Below, in pieces: positions 56,512 to 64,000 of a stretch of DNA of 64,000 nt; positions within the stretch are counted from its first letter, which is position 1, and each line of letters starts with the position of its first letter. Source of the stretch: Lishizhenia tianjinensis. Lineage in GTDB: Bacteria; Bacteroidota; Bacteroidia; Flavobacteriales_D; Crocinitomicaceae. The notes below the pieces were generated by a model. It was not told where the DNA came from, did not search any database, and was given only the letters and a program-made list of their open reading frames with translations. Position numbers and translations under genes: made by a program. The stretch is taken from assembly GCF_900116425.1 (NCBI RefSeq), contig NZ_FPAS01000001.1:1188085-1252084 (forward strand). Direction: 5' to 3'.

Positions 56512-56566
56512 AAAAAAGGCGCATCTTTTAGACACGGCTTTTAATTATTGGAGAATATTTAAAACT

Positions 56567-57811
56567 TTATTCTTCAAACTTTTTTACGAGGATACTTGCT
56601 ATATGTCCACCAAAACCAAAGGTATTGGACATGGCGTATTTCACTTCTTTTTGTATTCCTTTATGTAGCGGGAAATGAAAAGCATCTTTATATTCTTCCT
56701 CTATATTTTCTGTATTTGTTGTAGGAGGGATCATGTTTGTCTGAACCGCTTTAATACAAGCTATCCCCTCAACTGCTCCGGCAGCACCTAATAAGTGACC
56801 TGTCATAGACTTTGTTCCGGAAATTGTTAAGGTTGGATTGTCTCCAAACACACGTTTTGCTGCTATCAATTCAGATATATCCCCAAAAGGTGTAGATGTT
56901 GCGTGCATGTTTAAGTAATCTAAATCCGTTGCTTTAATTTCAGCTTCCTCTAAAGCCAAGCTCATCCCCAATACAGCACCATCACCTTGCGGGTGCGTTC
57001 CTGTTAAGTGGTAAGCATCAGCTGCCATACCACCTCCTACTACTTCTGCATAAATTTTAGCTCCACGCGCTTTCGCATGTTCGTATTCTTCTAGAATTAA
57101 AGCTCCTGCACCCTCTCCCATCACAAAACCATCTCTATTTGGGTCAAAAGGTTTTGAGGCTGTAGCTGGATTTTCATTGTTGGTTGACAATGCTTTAGCA
57201 GATCCGAAACCACCAATAGTTGCCTCGTTAATTGCCGCTTCAGAACCACCTGTAATAATCATATCTGCTTTATTCCAACGGATGTAATTAAATGCATCTA
57301 TCATAGCAGTTGTAGAAGTGGCACATGCAGAAACTGCACAGTAATTCACTCCTCTTAAACCATAGCGCATAGAAATAACTCCAGCCGCTATGTCCACTAA
57401 TATTCTCGGTATAAAGAAAGGAGAGAAACGCGGTGTTCCATCACCTTGGGCAAACTCAACTAATTGATCCTGGAAAGTTTGTATTCCACCATTACCAGAC
57501 CCCCAAATCACACCAATTCTATCCTTGTTTAAGGTATCAAAGTCAACCGCACTATCTTCAACCGCTTGTTTTACACTCACTAAAGCATACTGTGTAAACT
57601 TATCGTACGTTTTTATTTCTTTACGGTTAAAATGTTCAGTTTCATCGTAGCCTTTTAATTCACATGCAAATTTCGTTTTGAACTTGGATGTATCAAAAGA
57701 TGTAATATTGGCACCACCATTTTTTCCTTCTAAAAGGGCATTCCAATACTCTTCTACATTATTCCCTATAGGAGTTAAAGCTCCCATTCCTGTTACAACT
57801 ACTCTTCTCAT
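56567..57811 (-). CDS. fabF: 3-oxoacyl-ACP synthase II
   Basis: The 414-aa condensing enzyme elongates fatty acids from malonyl-ACP. The start MRRVVVTGMGALTPIG is canonical. The Cys-His-His triad is visible in SACATSTTAM (Cys), HATSTPFGDI (His) and TGHLLGAAGAVE (His). C-terminal NTFGFGGHIASILVKKF is typical. No acpP gene precedes it, as usually seen in other genomes; it is a single minus-strand gene divergent from the rhomboid gene. Confidence 0.96.
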   Translation of the reverse strand: MRRVVVTGMGALTPIGNNVEEYWNALLEGKNGGANITSFDTSKFKTKFACELKGYDETEHFNRKEIKTYDKFTQYALVSVKQAVEDSAVDFDTLNKDRIGVIWGSGNGGIQTFQDQLVEFAQGDGTPRFSPFFIPRILVDIAAGVISMRYGLRGVNYCAVSACATSTTAMIDAFNYIRWNKADMIITGGSEAAINEATIGGFGSAKALSTNNENPATASKPFDPNRDGFVMGEGAGALILEEYEHAKARGAKIYAEVVGGGMAADAYHLTGTHPQGDGAVLGMSLALEEAEIKATDLDYLNMHATSTPFGDISELIAAKRVFGDNPTLTISGTKSMTGHLLGAAGAVEGIACIKAVQTNMIPPTTNTENIEEEYKDAFHFPLHKGIQKEVKYAMSNTFGFGGHIASILVKKFEE

Positions 57812-57920
57812 AGTTTAAAATTTAGGCTGCAAATATGGTTAAAAAAGTAAAGCAAATCTTGTTATTTTGCGACAAGGTTGAACTAGCATCCATCAACTAA
57901 AAATTAACTATTCTGCCACA

Positions 57921-57953
57921 ATGACCGAAATAAACAGGAGGCATAACTATTGA
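57921..57953 (+). CDS. Possible 10-codon upstream ORF before the rhomboid gene
   Basis: ATG at 57921 opens a ten-codon frame (MTEINRRHNY) that ends with TGA at 57951-57953, directly before the TTG start of the rhomboid gene and in the same frame. The Shine-Dalgarno AGGAGG (57936-57941) lies inside it. It could couple translation or be chance. Shared frame means a single stop codon separates the two. Confidence 0.3.
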   Translation: MTEINRRHNY

Positions 57954-58760
57954 TTGAATGAAAGTGTGAAAAGATTTAACTACATCCATGACGGAAACAT
58001 GCTAGAAGCATTGCTCTACCCTTTTTTGTTACTGCTTATTTTGTGGAGTATTTATTTAATGGATTTTACTTTTCATCTCGATTTGTATAAATACGGTGTA
58101 CTTCCTCAAACCATGGAAGGACTCAAAGGAATATTCTTTATGCCTTTTATACATTCACAGCGCGATTTCACGCACATTGTAAATAACTCCCTGCCCACCT
58201 TTGTTTTATTGGCTGCCTTAATTTACTACTACAGAAAAATTGCGCTTTATGTAGTTCTTGCCATTTGGCTAGGAGGTGGTTTCTTATTGTGGAATCTAGC
58301 ACCGAGCACAGGCAGTTATCATATAGGAATTTCTGGTGTTATCTATGGACTTTTCTCTTTCTTGTTTGTAAGTGGAATCTTTAGGAAAAGAACCCCCATG
58401 TGGGCCATTTCACTTTTTGTCATCTTTTTATACGGTAGTCTTATTTGGGGTATATTCCCAACCGAAAAACCCATATCATGGGAAGGTCATTTATTTGGTT
58501 TAATTGTAGGAATAGTTGCAGCAATAGCCGCACGGAATCAAGGACCAAAACCTCTTAAATATTGGTATGAAATTGAACAGGAAATGGGAATAGAGCCTCC
58601 TGACTTAGAAGGCATGTATAAAGAGAATCTGCGCAGAGCACAGGAGCGTGAAGAAATGCGAAAAGCGCAAGAGGAAGAACAAATCAAGGCGCAAAATGTA
58701 GTCTATTACTACATACCTAAACAACCTGCGGAAGATAAAGATCAAAACAAAGAGCAGTAG
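57954..58760 (+). CDS. Rhomboid family intramembrane serine protease
   Basis: The 268-aa protein has about six to seven helices. The catalytic Ser is in HIGISGVIYGLFSFLF (GxSG) and the catalytic His in WEGHLFGLIVGIVAAI (GHxxG), with the HIVNNSLPTFVL motif of helix 2. The C-terminal about 70 residues are charged, coiled-coil-like and rich in Glu/Lys. I start it at TTG 57954, 12 bases after AGGAGG; a GTG at 57966 is the alternative. It cleaves membrane-anchored substrates, unknown here. Confidence 0.88.
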   Translation: MNESVKRFNYIHDGNMLEALLYPFLLLLILWSIYLMDFTFHLDLYKYGVLPQTMEGLKGIFFMPFIHSQRDFTHIVNNSLPTFVLLAALIYYYRKIALYVVLAIWLGGGFLLWNLAPSTGSYHIGISGVIYGLFSFLFVSGIFRKRTPMWAISLFVIFLYGSLIWGIFPTEKPISWEGHLFGLIVGIVAAIAARNQGPKPLKYWYEIEQEMGIEPPDLEGMYKENLRRAQEREEMRKAQEEEQIKAQNVVYYYIPKQPAEDKDQNKEQ

Positions 58761-59193
58761 CTTTAGAACACTCGGCCCACGATTCAAAGGGAAATTCCAA
58801 AACAACCAAACCTCCAGTTGACAACATTAGTGGTTCATCTAAAAAATACATCGCTAAATCAGAAATACCATTATTGTGCCCGATAATCATCATGTCATCT
58901 CCCCCTTTTTGTTCCCAAACAAACTTGAGCATTTCGGTCCTAGAAGGCAAATACAATTCATTATGCAAATGCAACTGATGTGAAGAAAGTGAGTTTTTAA
59001 TACGCGCATAAGTATGTTGCGTGCGTTGAGCGGTTGAACAATGGACGGTAGGAATGTTATAATTTTTAGACGAGAAATAGTCGGACAACAAAGCACATTG
59101 TTTGATGCCTTTTTCCATCAAATCACGGTCAAAATCATCTTGATTTTTTCCTGGTTTTTGGGTTTTCGCATGACGTAATAAAAATAATTTCAT
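58717..59193 (-). CDS. SixA-like histidine phosphatase
   Basis: The 158-aa phosphatase has RHAKTQKPGKNQDDFDRDL (catalytic His in the RHG-type RHAK motif), the STAQRTQHTY arginine, and MMIIGHNNGISDL with the second His. SixA in E. coli dephosphorylates histidine-containing phosphotransfer proteins. Its 3' end overlaps the convergent rhomboid gene by 44 bases, so transcripts are partly antisense to each other. Confidence 0.88.
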   Translation of the reverse strand: MKLFLLRHAKTQKPGKNQDDFDRDLMEKGIKQCALLSDYFSSKNYNIPTVHCSTAQRTQHTYARIKNSLSSHQLHLHNELYLPSRTEMLKFVWEQKGGDDMMIIGHNNGISDLAMYFLDEPLMLSTGGLVVLEFPFESWAECSKATALCFDLYLPQVV

Positions 59194-59343
59194 AAATCTT
59201 CACTTTTGTTCCAACCTTATAAAGGTAAACAACGTTCATGAAAATGAAGAGAAACCCAAGAACTATTAAAAGAATTACATTCTCTTTTGTAAAATTTGAT
59301 TAATTTGCAGATGCTAAACAAAATCAAAGGAATTAACAATTAT

Positions 59344-59919
59344 ATGCACATTGATACCGAATTATTGATTGCATGCGCTAAAAATGATCGCAAGGCTCAG
59401 AAGAAGCTTTACGAGGCGTGTTATGTATTCCTTATGCCCAAATGTTTACAGTATCACAAAAATGAAGAGGACGCTCGTGCCATCTTCAACAAAGGTTTCT
59501 ATAAAATACTTAAAAATCTAAGCAAGATAGACTTAGAAGAAGTAATGTTTGCTGCATGGTCTAAACGTATCATGGCAAACACATTAATTGATGACTATAG
59601 AAAGAATAAAAATTACAAAACCAACATCAACATAAAAGAAAACGATCAGGAATTAGACTATCACGCAAGTTCGAGTAGCAACGATGCTTTAAATGCATTT
59701 GGCCAAAAGGACATTATGCAGTTGTTAGAATATTTAAAGCCTGCTGCAAAACAAGTTTTCTTAATGTACGTTGTAGAAGGATATAACCATAGAGAGATTG
59801 CCGAAATGTTAAACATGTCTGAAGGAACATCCAAATGGCATTTGAGTACGGCAAGAAAAGAATTAAAAGAAAGATTAGAAAAATTAACTGAAGCAGAGTT
59901 AAGAACAAAAGTTATATGA
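59344..59919 (+). CDS. ECF-type RNA polymerase sigma factor, second cassette
   Basis: The 191-aa protein starts at 59344 (MHIDTELLIACAKNDRKAQKKLY), a typical ECF opening; in-frame ATG codons at 59311 and 59296 are alternatives. Region 2 is DARAIFNKGFYKILKNLSKID and AAWSKRIMANTLIDDYRKNK; region 4 is LKPAAKQVFLMYVVEGYNHREIAEMLNMSEGTSKWHLSTARKELKE. It overlaps the next gene by ATGA. A TTAATTTG sequence (59300-59307) is the best promoter candidate. Confidence 0.9.
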   Translation: MHIDTELLIACAKNDRKAQKKLYEACYVFLMPKCLQYHKNEEDARAIFNKGFYKILKNLSKIDLEEVMFAAWSKRIMANTLIDDYRKNKNYKTNINIKENDQELDYHASSSSNDALNAFGQKDIMQLLEYLKPAAKQVFLMYVVEGYNHREIAEMLNMSEGTSKWHLSTARKELKERLEKLTEAELRTKVI

Positions 59920-61259
59920 GTTTAACCGATAAAGATATAGATCAGTTGTTCCGAGATGCTGCCAACTCGGCCCCACAAGTGGAGTTTAAAGAAGCTTACT
60001 GGGACGAGATGAACGCATTTTTAGATCAAGAAGAGAAAGGAAAGAGAGGCATCTACTCTATGCTTTCTGTTGGTATACTTGCTTTGATTGGCATTGGATC
60101 ACTCTTGTTGATTCCTAACCAAAACAAGTATAGCGATGGTACAGTAGCAGAGCAAGTAGACGCACTTATTGCTACACCTCAAAATGTAGTAGCTATGAAT
60201 GCTGCTCAACAAAATTCAACTTCGGCTGTTAAGAAAAATAATGCCCAAACAACATCAACTTTGGCAATCACGAAAACAGCGAGTTCATCCAATGAGGAAA
60301 CAGCTGTGGAAAGCAGTGAAAATGTTGTTTTGAATACAAAATCAAAGAAGACCAGCGTATTCAATACAAACGCTTTAACAGATCAAATGCTTGCTAGCTC
60401 TGCAATAGCAAAAGAAAACACAACTGTTGTAAATGTTAAAGACGAGAAAGCAGTAGAAGAAACAACTCAAGTAGTAAAGAATAAAGAGCTTTCAACTCCA
60501 ACGCAGAATGCGCAACCAATTTTATTGAAGGCGACTTTAGATCCTTTTGCAAACCTGAGTAAGAAGATAGATAGATTAAGTGTGAAAGAACCTGGTTCTT
60601 TAGCAAGTTCATTTGGGAATTCTTCAGCAAGCTCTCTGATAGATTTTAAAAATATCCAACGTTTAAAGGATAGACTATACATCGAGTTAGGAGCAGGTAT
60701 TTCTGACAATTACAATGACGCGATAGCTGGAAGGTCATTTGTTTACAATGGAGCTTTGAATTATGAATTTAGAAAGAATTGGTTTAGAGTGAGAACAGGT
60801 GTTGGTGTAAACATTACAACCCAATCTAACATTACTTATACTACTTATGCTAAGATTTATGATTTCGGAAGTAGAAACTCTTCAAATGAGTTGGTTTACA
60901 AAGAACTATACGACTTATATCTACCAATAGAAATTGGTGCAAGCTTTAATAAGGTGAGTTTTGGAGTTGGATTTAAATACAATTTCTTAAACCACTCAAG
61001 AGCAGAATTTAGAACTTACCAAGACGGTGCCTTAGAAGAAGAAGGTGTTTACTACGGATTAACAGAAGGATTGAAACAAAATACTTCAAGTGCATATTTC
61101 TTCGTAGAAAGAAACCTTTTCAATAGAGTTGATTTAGGAATCAAAATGGGTACCTACTTAAATTCTAGAGCAGCCTTAACTGAACAGTTTGACATGGTTG
61201 GTCAAGACATTAATCCTAAATACGGTTTTGTTTACCTTAAGTATAACTTTAGAAAATAA
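59916..61259 (+). CDS. Trans-envelope anti-sigma-like protein with C-terminal barrel
   Basis: The 447-aa protein repeats the layout of the other cassette. Residues 1-45 are acidic and helical (DIDQLFRDAANSAPQVEFKEAYWDEM). Residues 46-66 form one membrane helix (IYSMLSVGILALIGIGSLLLI). Residues 67-250 are Ser/Thr/Asn/Lys-rich and unstructured. Residues about 253-447 are an outer-membrane barrel with RLYIELGAGISDN, NWFRVRTGVGVN, VSFGVGFKYN and a final YLKYNFRK. This matches dual membrane-spanning anti-sigma factors (Dma) known from Bacteroides thetaiotaomicron. The barrel is not PorP-like. The next gene starts within its stop codon. Confidence 0.8.
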   Translation: MSLTDKDIDQLFRDAANSAPQVEFKEAYWDEMNAFLDQEEKGKRGIYSMLSVGILALIGIGSLLLIPNQNKYSDGTVAEQVDALIATPQNVVAMNAAQQNSTSAVKKNNAQTTSTLAITKTASSSNEETAVESSENVVLNTKSKKTSVFNTNALTDQMLASSAIAKENTTVVNVKDEKAVEETTQVVKNKELSTPTQNAQPILLKATLDPFANLSKKIDRLSVKEPGSLASSFGNSSASSLIDFKNIQRLKDRLYIELGAGISDNYNDAIAGRSFVYNGALNYEFRKNWFRVRTGVGVNITTQSNITYTTYAKIYDFGSRNSSNELVYKELYDLYLPIEIGASFNKVSFGVGFKYNFLNHSRAEFRTYQDGALEEEGVYYGLTEGLKQNTSSAYFFVERNLFNRVDLGIKMGTYLNSRAALTEQFDMVGQDINPKYGFVYLKYNFRK

Positions 61260-62320
61260 TGAGTAGATTTTCTACAATATTGACACTTTCATTTTTACTT
61301 GTTTTATCAGCATGTAAGAAAGACGAAATGCCAGAATTGGTAGAGTCTAACGAACCCGTATTCATGGTCAAAGGTAAAATTGGTCAAGAAGAAATTAACA
61401 TCGTTGCAGGAGACGACAACCAATACATGTATACTGGTTTTGACGAGCGCAATGGTGTAAATCTATTCTATGGAGATATTAGCAACAACAACTCTTCGTT
61501 TAAATTGACCATACATGATGGTAATTTAGACAATGACAATTTAGAATTGATAACAAATCAACCGCAATTTGCATTTACTCGAAACGCGGTTACACCTACT
61601 TTTCAATTTGCCATAGATTCTTTTGCCAACAATGTTAAAATAGATGCCATAGATTGGTATGTAAATGGTGATTATTATTCATCTAATTCAATTACCCTTT
61701 ATGAGCATGGTTTATTTAACATCTGTGCCGAAGTAACTTTTGTAGACGGAGAAGTGGCGAATCTTTGTAATGACGTAATATTAGGTTATAAAAAACATGC
61801 TATTGGTCAACCCGTTCACATCGTTGGATCTACGGGAAGATTAAGTGTATTTAACAATACCATCTACCCTATAGACAATGTTGAATGGTACGTGAATGGA
61901 GTTTTGTTCTCAGATGCAATTGAACTTTCAACATCAGCCTTTACTGGAAGAGTTCCAATCACGGTTATTGTTAACTACAGTAATGGTGTTCAGCGCACAA
62001 AATCTATCATGGTCGATTTTGATTTGGAAGGTAAATTCATTCAAGATTTTTCATTCGCCGAAAATATTAATCCTCTAAACAACGATTACAGTTTAGATTT
62101 ACGTTTCGAAATAGATGGTGAAACATGGATAAGTAACATTCCTGAAAACGACAGTTTATTTGTTGAAATTAGCAAATACGAAAAGTACAAAGAGAATGTT
62201 GATGGTATTCCTGTTTCTATAGCCAATGGCTTGATCAATTGTAAACTTAAACGTTTATCAGATGGCATGATTAGAGATGCTGAGTTGGATTTAACTTTTG
62301 GGTTCCCTCAAAACTTTTAA
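61259..62320 (+). CDS. Lipoprotein of the second sigma cassette, 353 aa
   Basis: It has a lipoprotein signal with the lipobox LVLSAC (Cys19). The mature protein is beta-rich and seems to contain two PKD/Ig-like modules, marked by the repeated IDAIDWYVNGDYYSS and IDNVEWYVNGVLFSD. It begins with a one-base overlap of the anti-sigma-like gene (TAATG) and ends three bases before the T9SS cargo gene, so it must be part of the same transcript. Its role could be to present or sense a ligand near the barrel. Confidence 0.75.
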   Translation: MSRFSTILTLSFLLVLSACKKDEMPELVESNEPVFMVKGKIGQEEINIVAGDDNQYMYTGFDERNGVNLFYGDISNNNSSFKLTIHDGNLDNDNLELITNQPQFAFTRNAVTPTFQFAIDSFANNVKIDAIDWYVNGDYYSSNSITLYEHGLFNICAEVTFVDGEVANLCNDVILGYKKHAIGQPVHIVGSTGRLSVFNNTIYPIDNVEWYVNGVLFSDAIELSTSAFTGRVPITVIVNYSNGVQRTKSIMVDFDLEGKFIQDFSFAENINPLNNDYSLDLRFEIDGETWISNIPENDSLFVEISKYEKYKENVDGIPVSIANGLINCKLKRLSDGMIRDAELDLTFGFPQNF

Positions 62321-62323
62321 AAA

Positions 62324-63400
62324 ATGAAATCTACGCTAACTCTACTTGGCATACTTTTTATAAGCGGAGTTAGTTCCGCTCAGATTTCATTAACATCTTC
62401 AGATTTTCAGTCTTCACCGGGTGCAGAATATTACTCGAGTGCAAATACAAATGTTGACTTCACTTCAACTGGAGCCAACTATACTTGGGATTTCAGTAAT
62501 TTAAACGAGGTGAGTCAAGATACTATCAATTACAACTCCCTTACTCAAGCAAGCTTATTCATTCAAGCCGCGTATGGTATTTTTGCTCCACCAGCATATC
62601 AAGCAAATTACTTTCAGGAAAATACAGATTTTACCTTGAGCAATATACCTTCAACTGTACTTCCTATAAACATTGATAGGGTTGATAACTTTATAAAGGT
62701 AGAAAACACTCAAATTGCAAAGGTAGGTTACGGAATAAGTGTGCAAGGACAAGCCATTCCTTTTCCTTCAGATACTATTGAAAGGCTTTATAAACTTCCG
62801 TTAAATTATGGGGATGTGGATTCTTCAAGAGCTTACACCTCCTTTGATTTAAATCCTATTTACGACGCTCAACTTAGGCAATACATACAACATTACTCCG
62901 AAGTTGACGGATATGGCAACATTAGCACACCCTATGGTAGCTTTCCCTGTTTGCGCATTCATCATAGAATTGTAGAACTTGATTCTGTTTATATATCTCT
63001 AAATGGAGCGGCAGGGGCATGGTATGAACTTCCATTACCCACCAAACACATTTATGAATGGTGGACCAACAACGAAGACATCGCAATCTTAAGAATAGAA
63101 ACCACCGAAAACTTTGGGATACAAACCGTTTCTAAAACTGAATACAAAGACAATATATCTGTAGGCACGGAGGAGGCCTCACCTTTTACTGAGTTTTACA
63201 TTTATCCCAATCCTACTAGAGATGGGTTATTCTTCTCACATCAAGTGCGACATTTAACGCTGAGAAATACAGCTGGTCAAATTGTACTGACCAAAGATTT
63301 CACGACATACTTGAATGTTTCTAAACTTCCTACTGGCGCGTATCTATTAGAGGTTGAAATCGACGGTGAAACGAAACAAGAACGTCTCCTTATTCAATAA
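62324..63400 (+). CDS. Secreted protein with T9SS type A sorting domain, second cassette
   Basis: The 358-aa protein has a signal peptide ending SGVSSAQ, a beta-rich middle part that I do not recognise (about 25-280), and a type A sorting domain starting EFYIYPNPTRDGLFF and ending GAYLLEVEIDGETKQERLLIQ. It is exported by the type IX system. As the fourth gene of the sigma cassette it is a candidate surface or extracellular ligand of the upstream sensor. Confidence 0.85.
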   Translation: MKSTLTLLGILFISGVSSAQISLTSSDFQSSPGAEYYSSANTNVDFTSTGANYTWDFSNLNEVSQDTINYNSLTQASLFIQAAYGIFAPPAYQANYFQENTDFTLSNIPSTVLPINIDRVDNFIKVENTQIAKVGYGISVQGQAIPFPSDTIERLYKLPLNYGDVDSSRAYTSFDLNPIYDAQLRQYIQHYSEVDGYGNISTPYGSFPCLRIHHRIVELDSVYISLNGAAGAWYELPLPTKHIYEWWTNNEDIAILRIETTENFGIQTVSKTEYKDNISVGTEEASPFTEFYIYPNPTRDGLFFSHQVRHLTLRNTAGQIVLTKDFTTYLNVSKLPTGAYLLEVEIDGETKQERLLIQ

Positions 63401-63423
63401 GCACAATTATTCACTTAAGTTCT

Positions 63424-63431
63424 TATCTTTG
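63424..63431 (+). promoter_or_regulatory. -7 box TATCTTTG of the RNase P RNA gene
   Basis: A perfect -7 box ending four bases before the start of the P1 helix of RNase P RNA. It serves as a local yardstick for where transcription begins after such boxes. Confidence 0.75.
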
Positions 63432-63435
63432 CCCC

Positions 63436-63803
63436 AAAGGCAAACTAGTCTATCGCTGTTCCAAATGGAAGAGAGGAAAGTCTGGGCAGTAAAGAGCACC
63501 GTACTTCCTAACGGGAAGGGTTCGTTTTAACGAATACAGAAAGTGCCGCAGAAAATAAACTACCTCGTTTACGAGGAAAAGGTGAAAAGGCGAGGTAAGA
63601 GCTCACCGCGCTTGTGGCGACATGAGTGGCAGGGTAAACCTTACGGACTGAAAGATCATGTATACCGAGGCGCACAGAAATGTGCTAAGAATTGCTCGTT
63701 CGACTCGGAGGGTAGATCGATAGATGCTAAAGGTGACTTTAGTACTGGATAAATGATAGACACCTTTTTAAGGACACAGAACCCGGCTTATGGTTTGCCT
63801 TTT
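63436..63803 (+). ncRNA. rnpB: RNase P RNA, bacterial type A
   Basis: The catalytic RNA of tRNA 5' processing. P1 is formed by AAAGGCAAAC (63436-63445) and GTTTGCCTTT (63793-63802). Conserved blocks in order are GAGAGGAAAGTCTGGGC (63471-63487), ACAGAAAGTGCCGC, GGTAAGAGCTCACCGCGC, GGTAAACCTTACGG, and the P4 partner ACAGAACCCGGCTTATGG (63776-63793). A T run follows as terminator. An open frame at 63543-63752 lies wholly inside this RNA and is not a gene. Confidence 0.97.
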
Positions 63804-63805
63804 TT

Positions 63806-64000
63806 TTACTCTACATCCATTATAGATCCTAATTCAACACGCGTTTTAGCAATGACATTTATAAATTCCTTTGGATTTGCAACAGCTTGTAAAGTAATAA
63901 AGTAATCGCCTTTGTAGAAACTACATTTCACAACTTTATAGCCCCCCATCTCATTCTCTCGAATCTTCGTATCGCTTGGACGAACGAGTTTTCCATTTAT
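63806..64000 (-). CDS. Hypothetical protein, C-terminal part only
   Basis: The frame stays open to the window edge and ends with TAA at 63806-63808. The visible 64 residues include YKVVKCSFYKGDYFITLQAV and KEFINVIAKTRVELGSIMDVE, an alpha-beta C-terminus. I do not recognise the family. It converges with the RNase P gene, whose T run adjoins its stop codon. Confidence 0.7.
   Translation of the reverse strand: MNGKLVRPSDTKIRENEMGGYKVVKCSFYKGDYFITLQAVANPKEFINVIAKTRVELGSIMDVE

Noticed and set aside
63543-63752. Small basic protein of 69 residues
   Set aside because: The frame lies entirely within the RNase P RNA and covers its conserved helices.

Overview
The window comes from a Bacteroidota genome, most likely a marine-type member of the Flavobacteriales. 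Supporting signs are type IX secretion (T9SS) C-terminal sorting domains, PorP/SprF and GldN-like proteins, a SusC-like TonB-dependent receptor, menaquinone genes, a two-gene methylmalonyl-CoA mutase, low GC, and many promoters with the Bacteroidota -7 box TAnnTTTG. Shine-Dalgarno sequences are almost absent. I see no tRNA, rRNA operon, insertion sequence, prophage or CRISPR array. The gene layout looks like ordinary chromosome.

Layout. 1-9.9 kb: a truncated alpha-2-macroglobulin lipoprotein, a CvfB-like S1 protein, two tandem outer-membrane barrels and a KatG with a lipoprotein signal. 9.9-10.3 kb: a gene-free stretch rich in inverted repeats. 10.3-14.5 kb: a minus-strand methionine operon (metX, homoserine dehydrogenase, OsmC, metZ-like) behind a SAM riboswitch. 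14.6-22.4 kb: small membrane proteins, mutA-mutB, a T9SS cargo, an rRNA methyltransferase and a TRIC-type channel. 22.4-37.9 kb: a patatin-barrel protein, a VOC protein, a lipoprotein, priA, a GldN-like protein, menA-menC, a PagL-like/GIN-domain pair, mazG and a TonB receptor. 38.0-41.2 kb: an ECF sigma factor, a trans-envelope anti-sigma-like protein ending in a PorP/SprF-like barrel, and a free PorP/SprF. 41.5-53.9 kb: acyl-CoA ligase, recG, an NlpE/META lipoprotein, an OhrR-glutathione peroxidase pair, a Kelch protein, a DUF2797 protein, a bifunctional nuclease, etfBA and pdhB. 54-59.2 kb: a membrane-YceI fusion, a DUF2279 protein, fabF, a rhomboid protease and a SixA-like phosphatase. 59.3-63.4 kb: a second ECF sigma / trans-envelope anti-sigma-like cassette followed by a lipoprotein and a T9SS cargo. 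63.4-63.8 kb: RNase P RNA, then the tail of an unknown gene.

The most interesting content is the pair of sigma / trans-envelope anti-sigma-like cassettes. In both, an ECF sigma gene overlaps by ATGA a gene whose product has a short acidic N-terminus, one inner-membrane helix, a long low-complexity linker and a C-terminal beta-barrel. This is the architecture reported for the dual membrane-spanning anti-sigma factors (Dma) of Bacteroides thetaiotaomicron. Here one barrel resembles PorP/SprF and sits beside a real PorP/SprF, which suggests direct sensing of the T9SS or gliding machinery at the outer membrane. The other cassette carries its own lipoprotein and T9SS-exported protein.

Regulation is unusually readable. 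A glutathione peroxidase promoter carries two matching 12-bp palindromes around a consensus -33/-7 pair, with an OhrR-like gene in the same operon. Several genes have their start codon four bases after the -7 box, the same distance as the RNase P RNA 5' end, so their mRNAs are probably leaderless.
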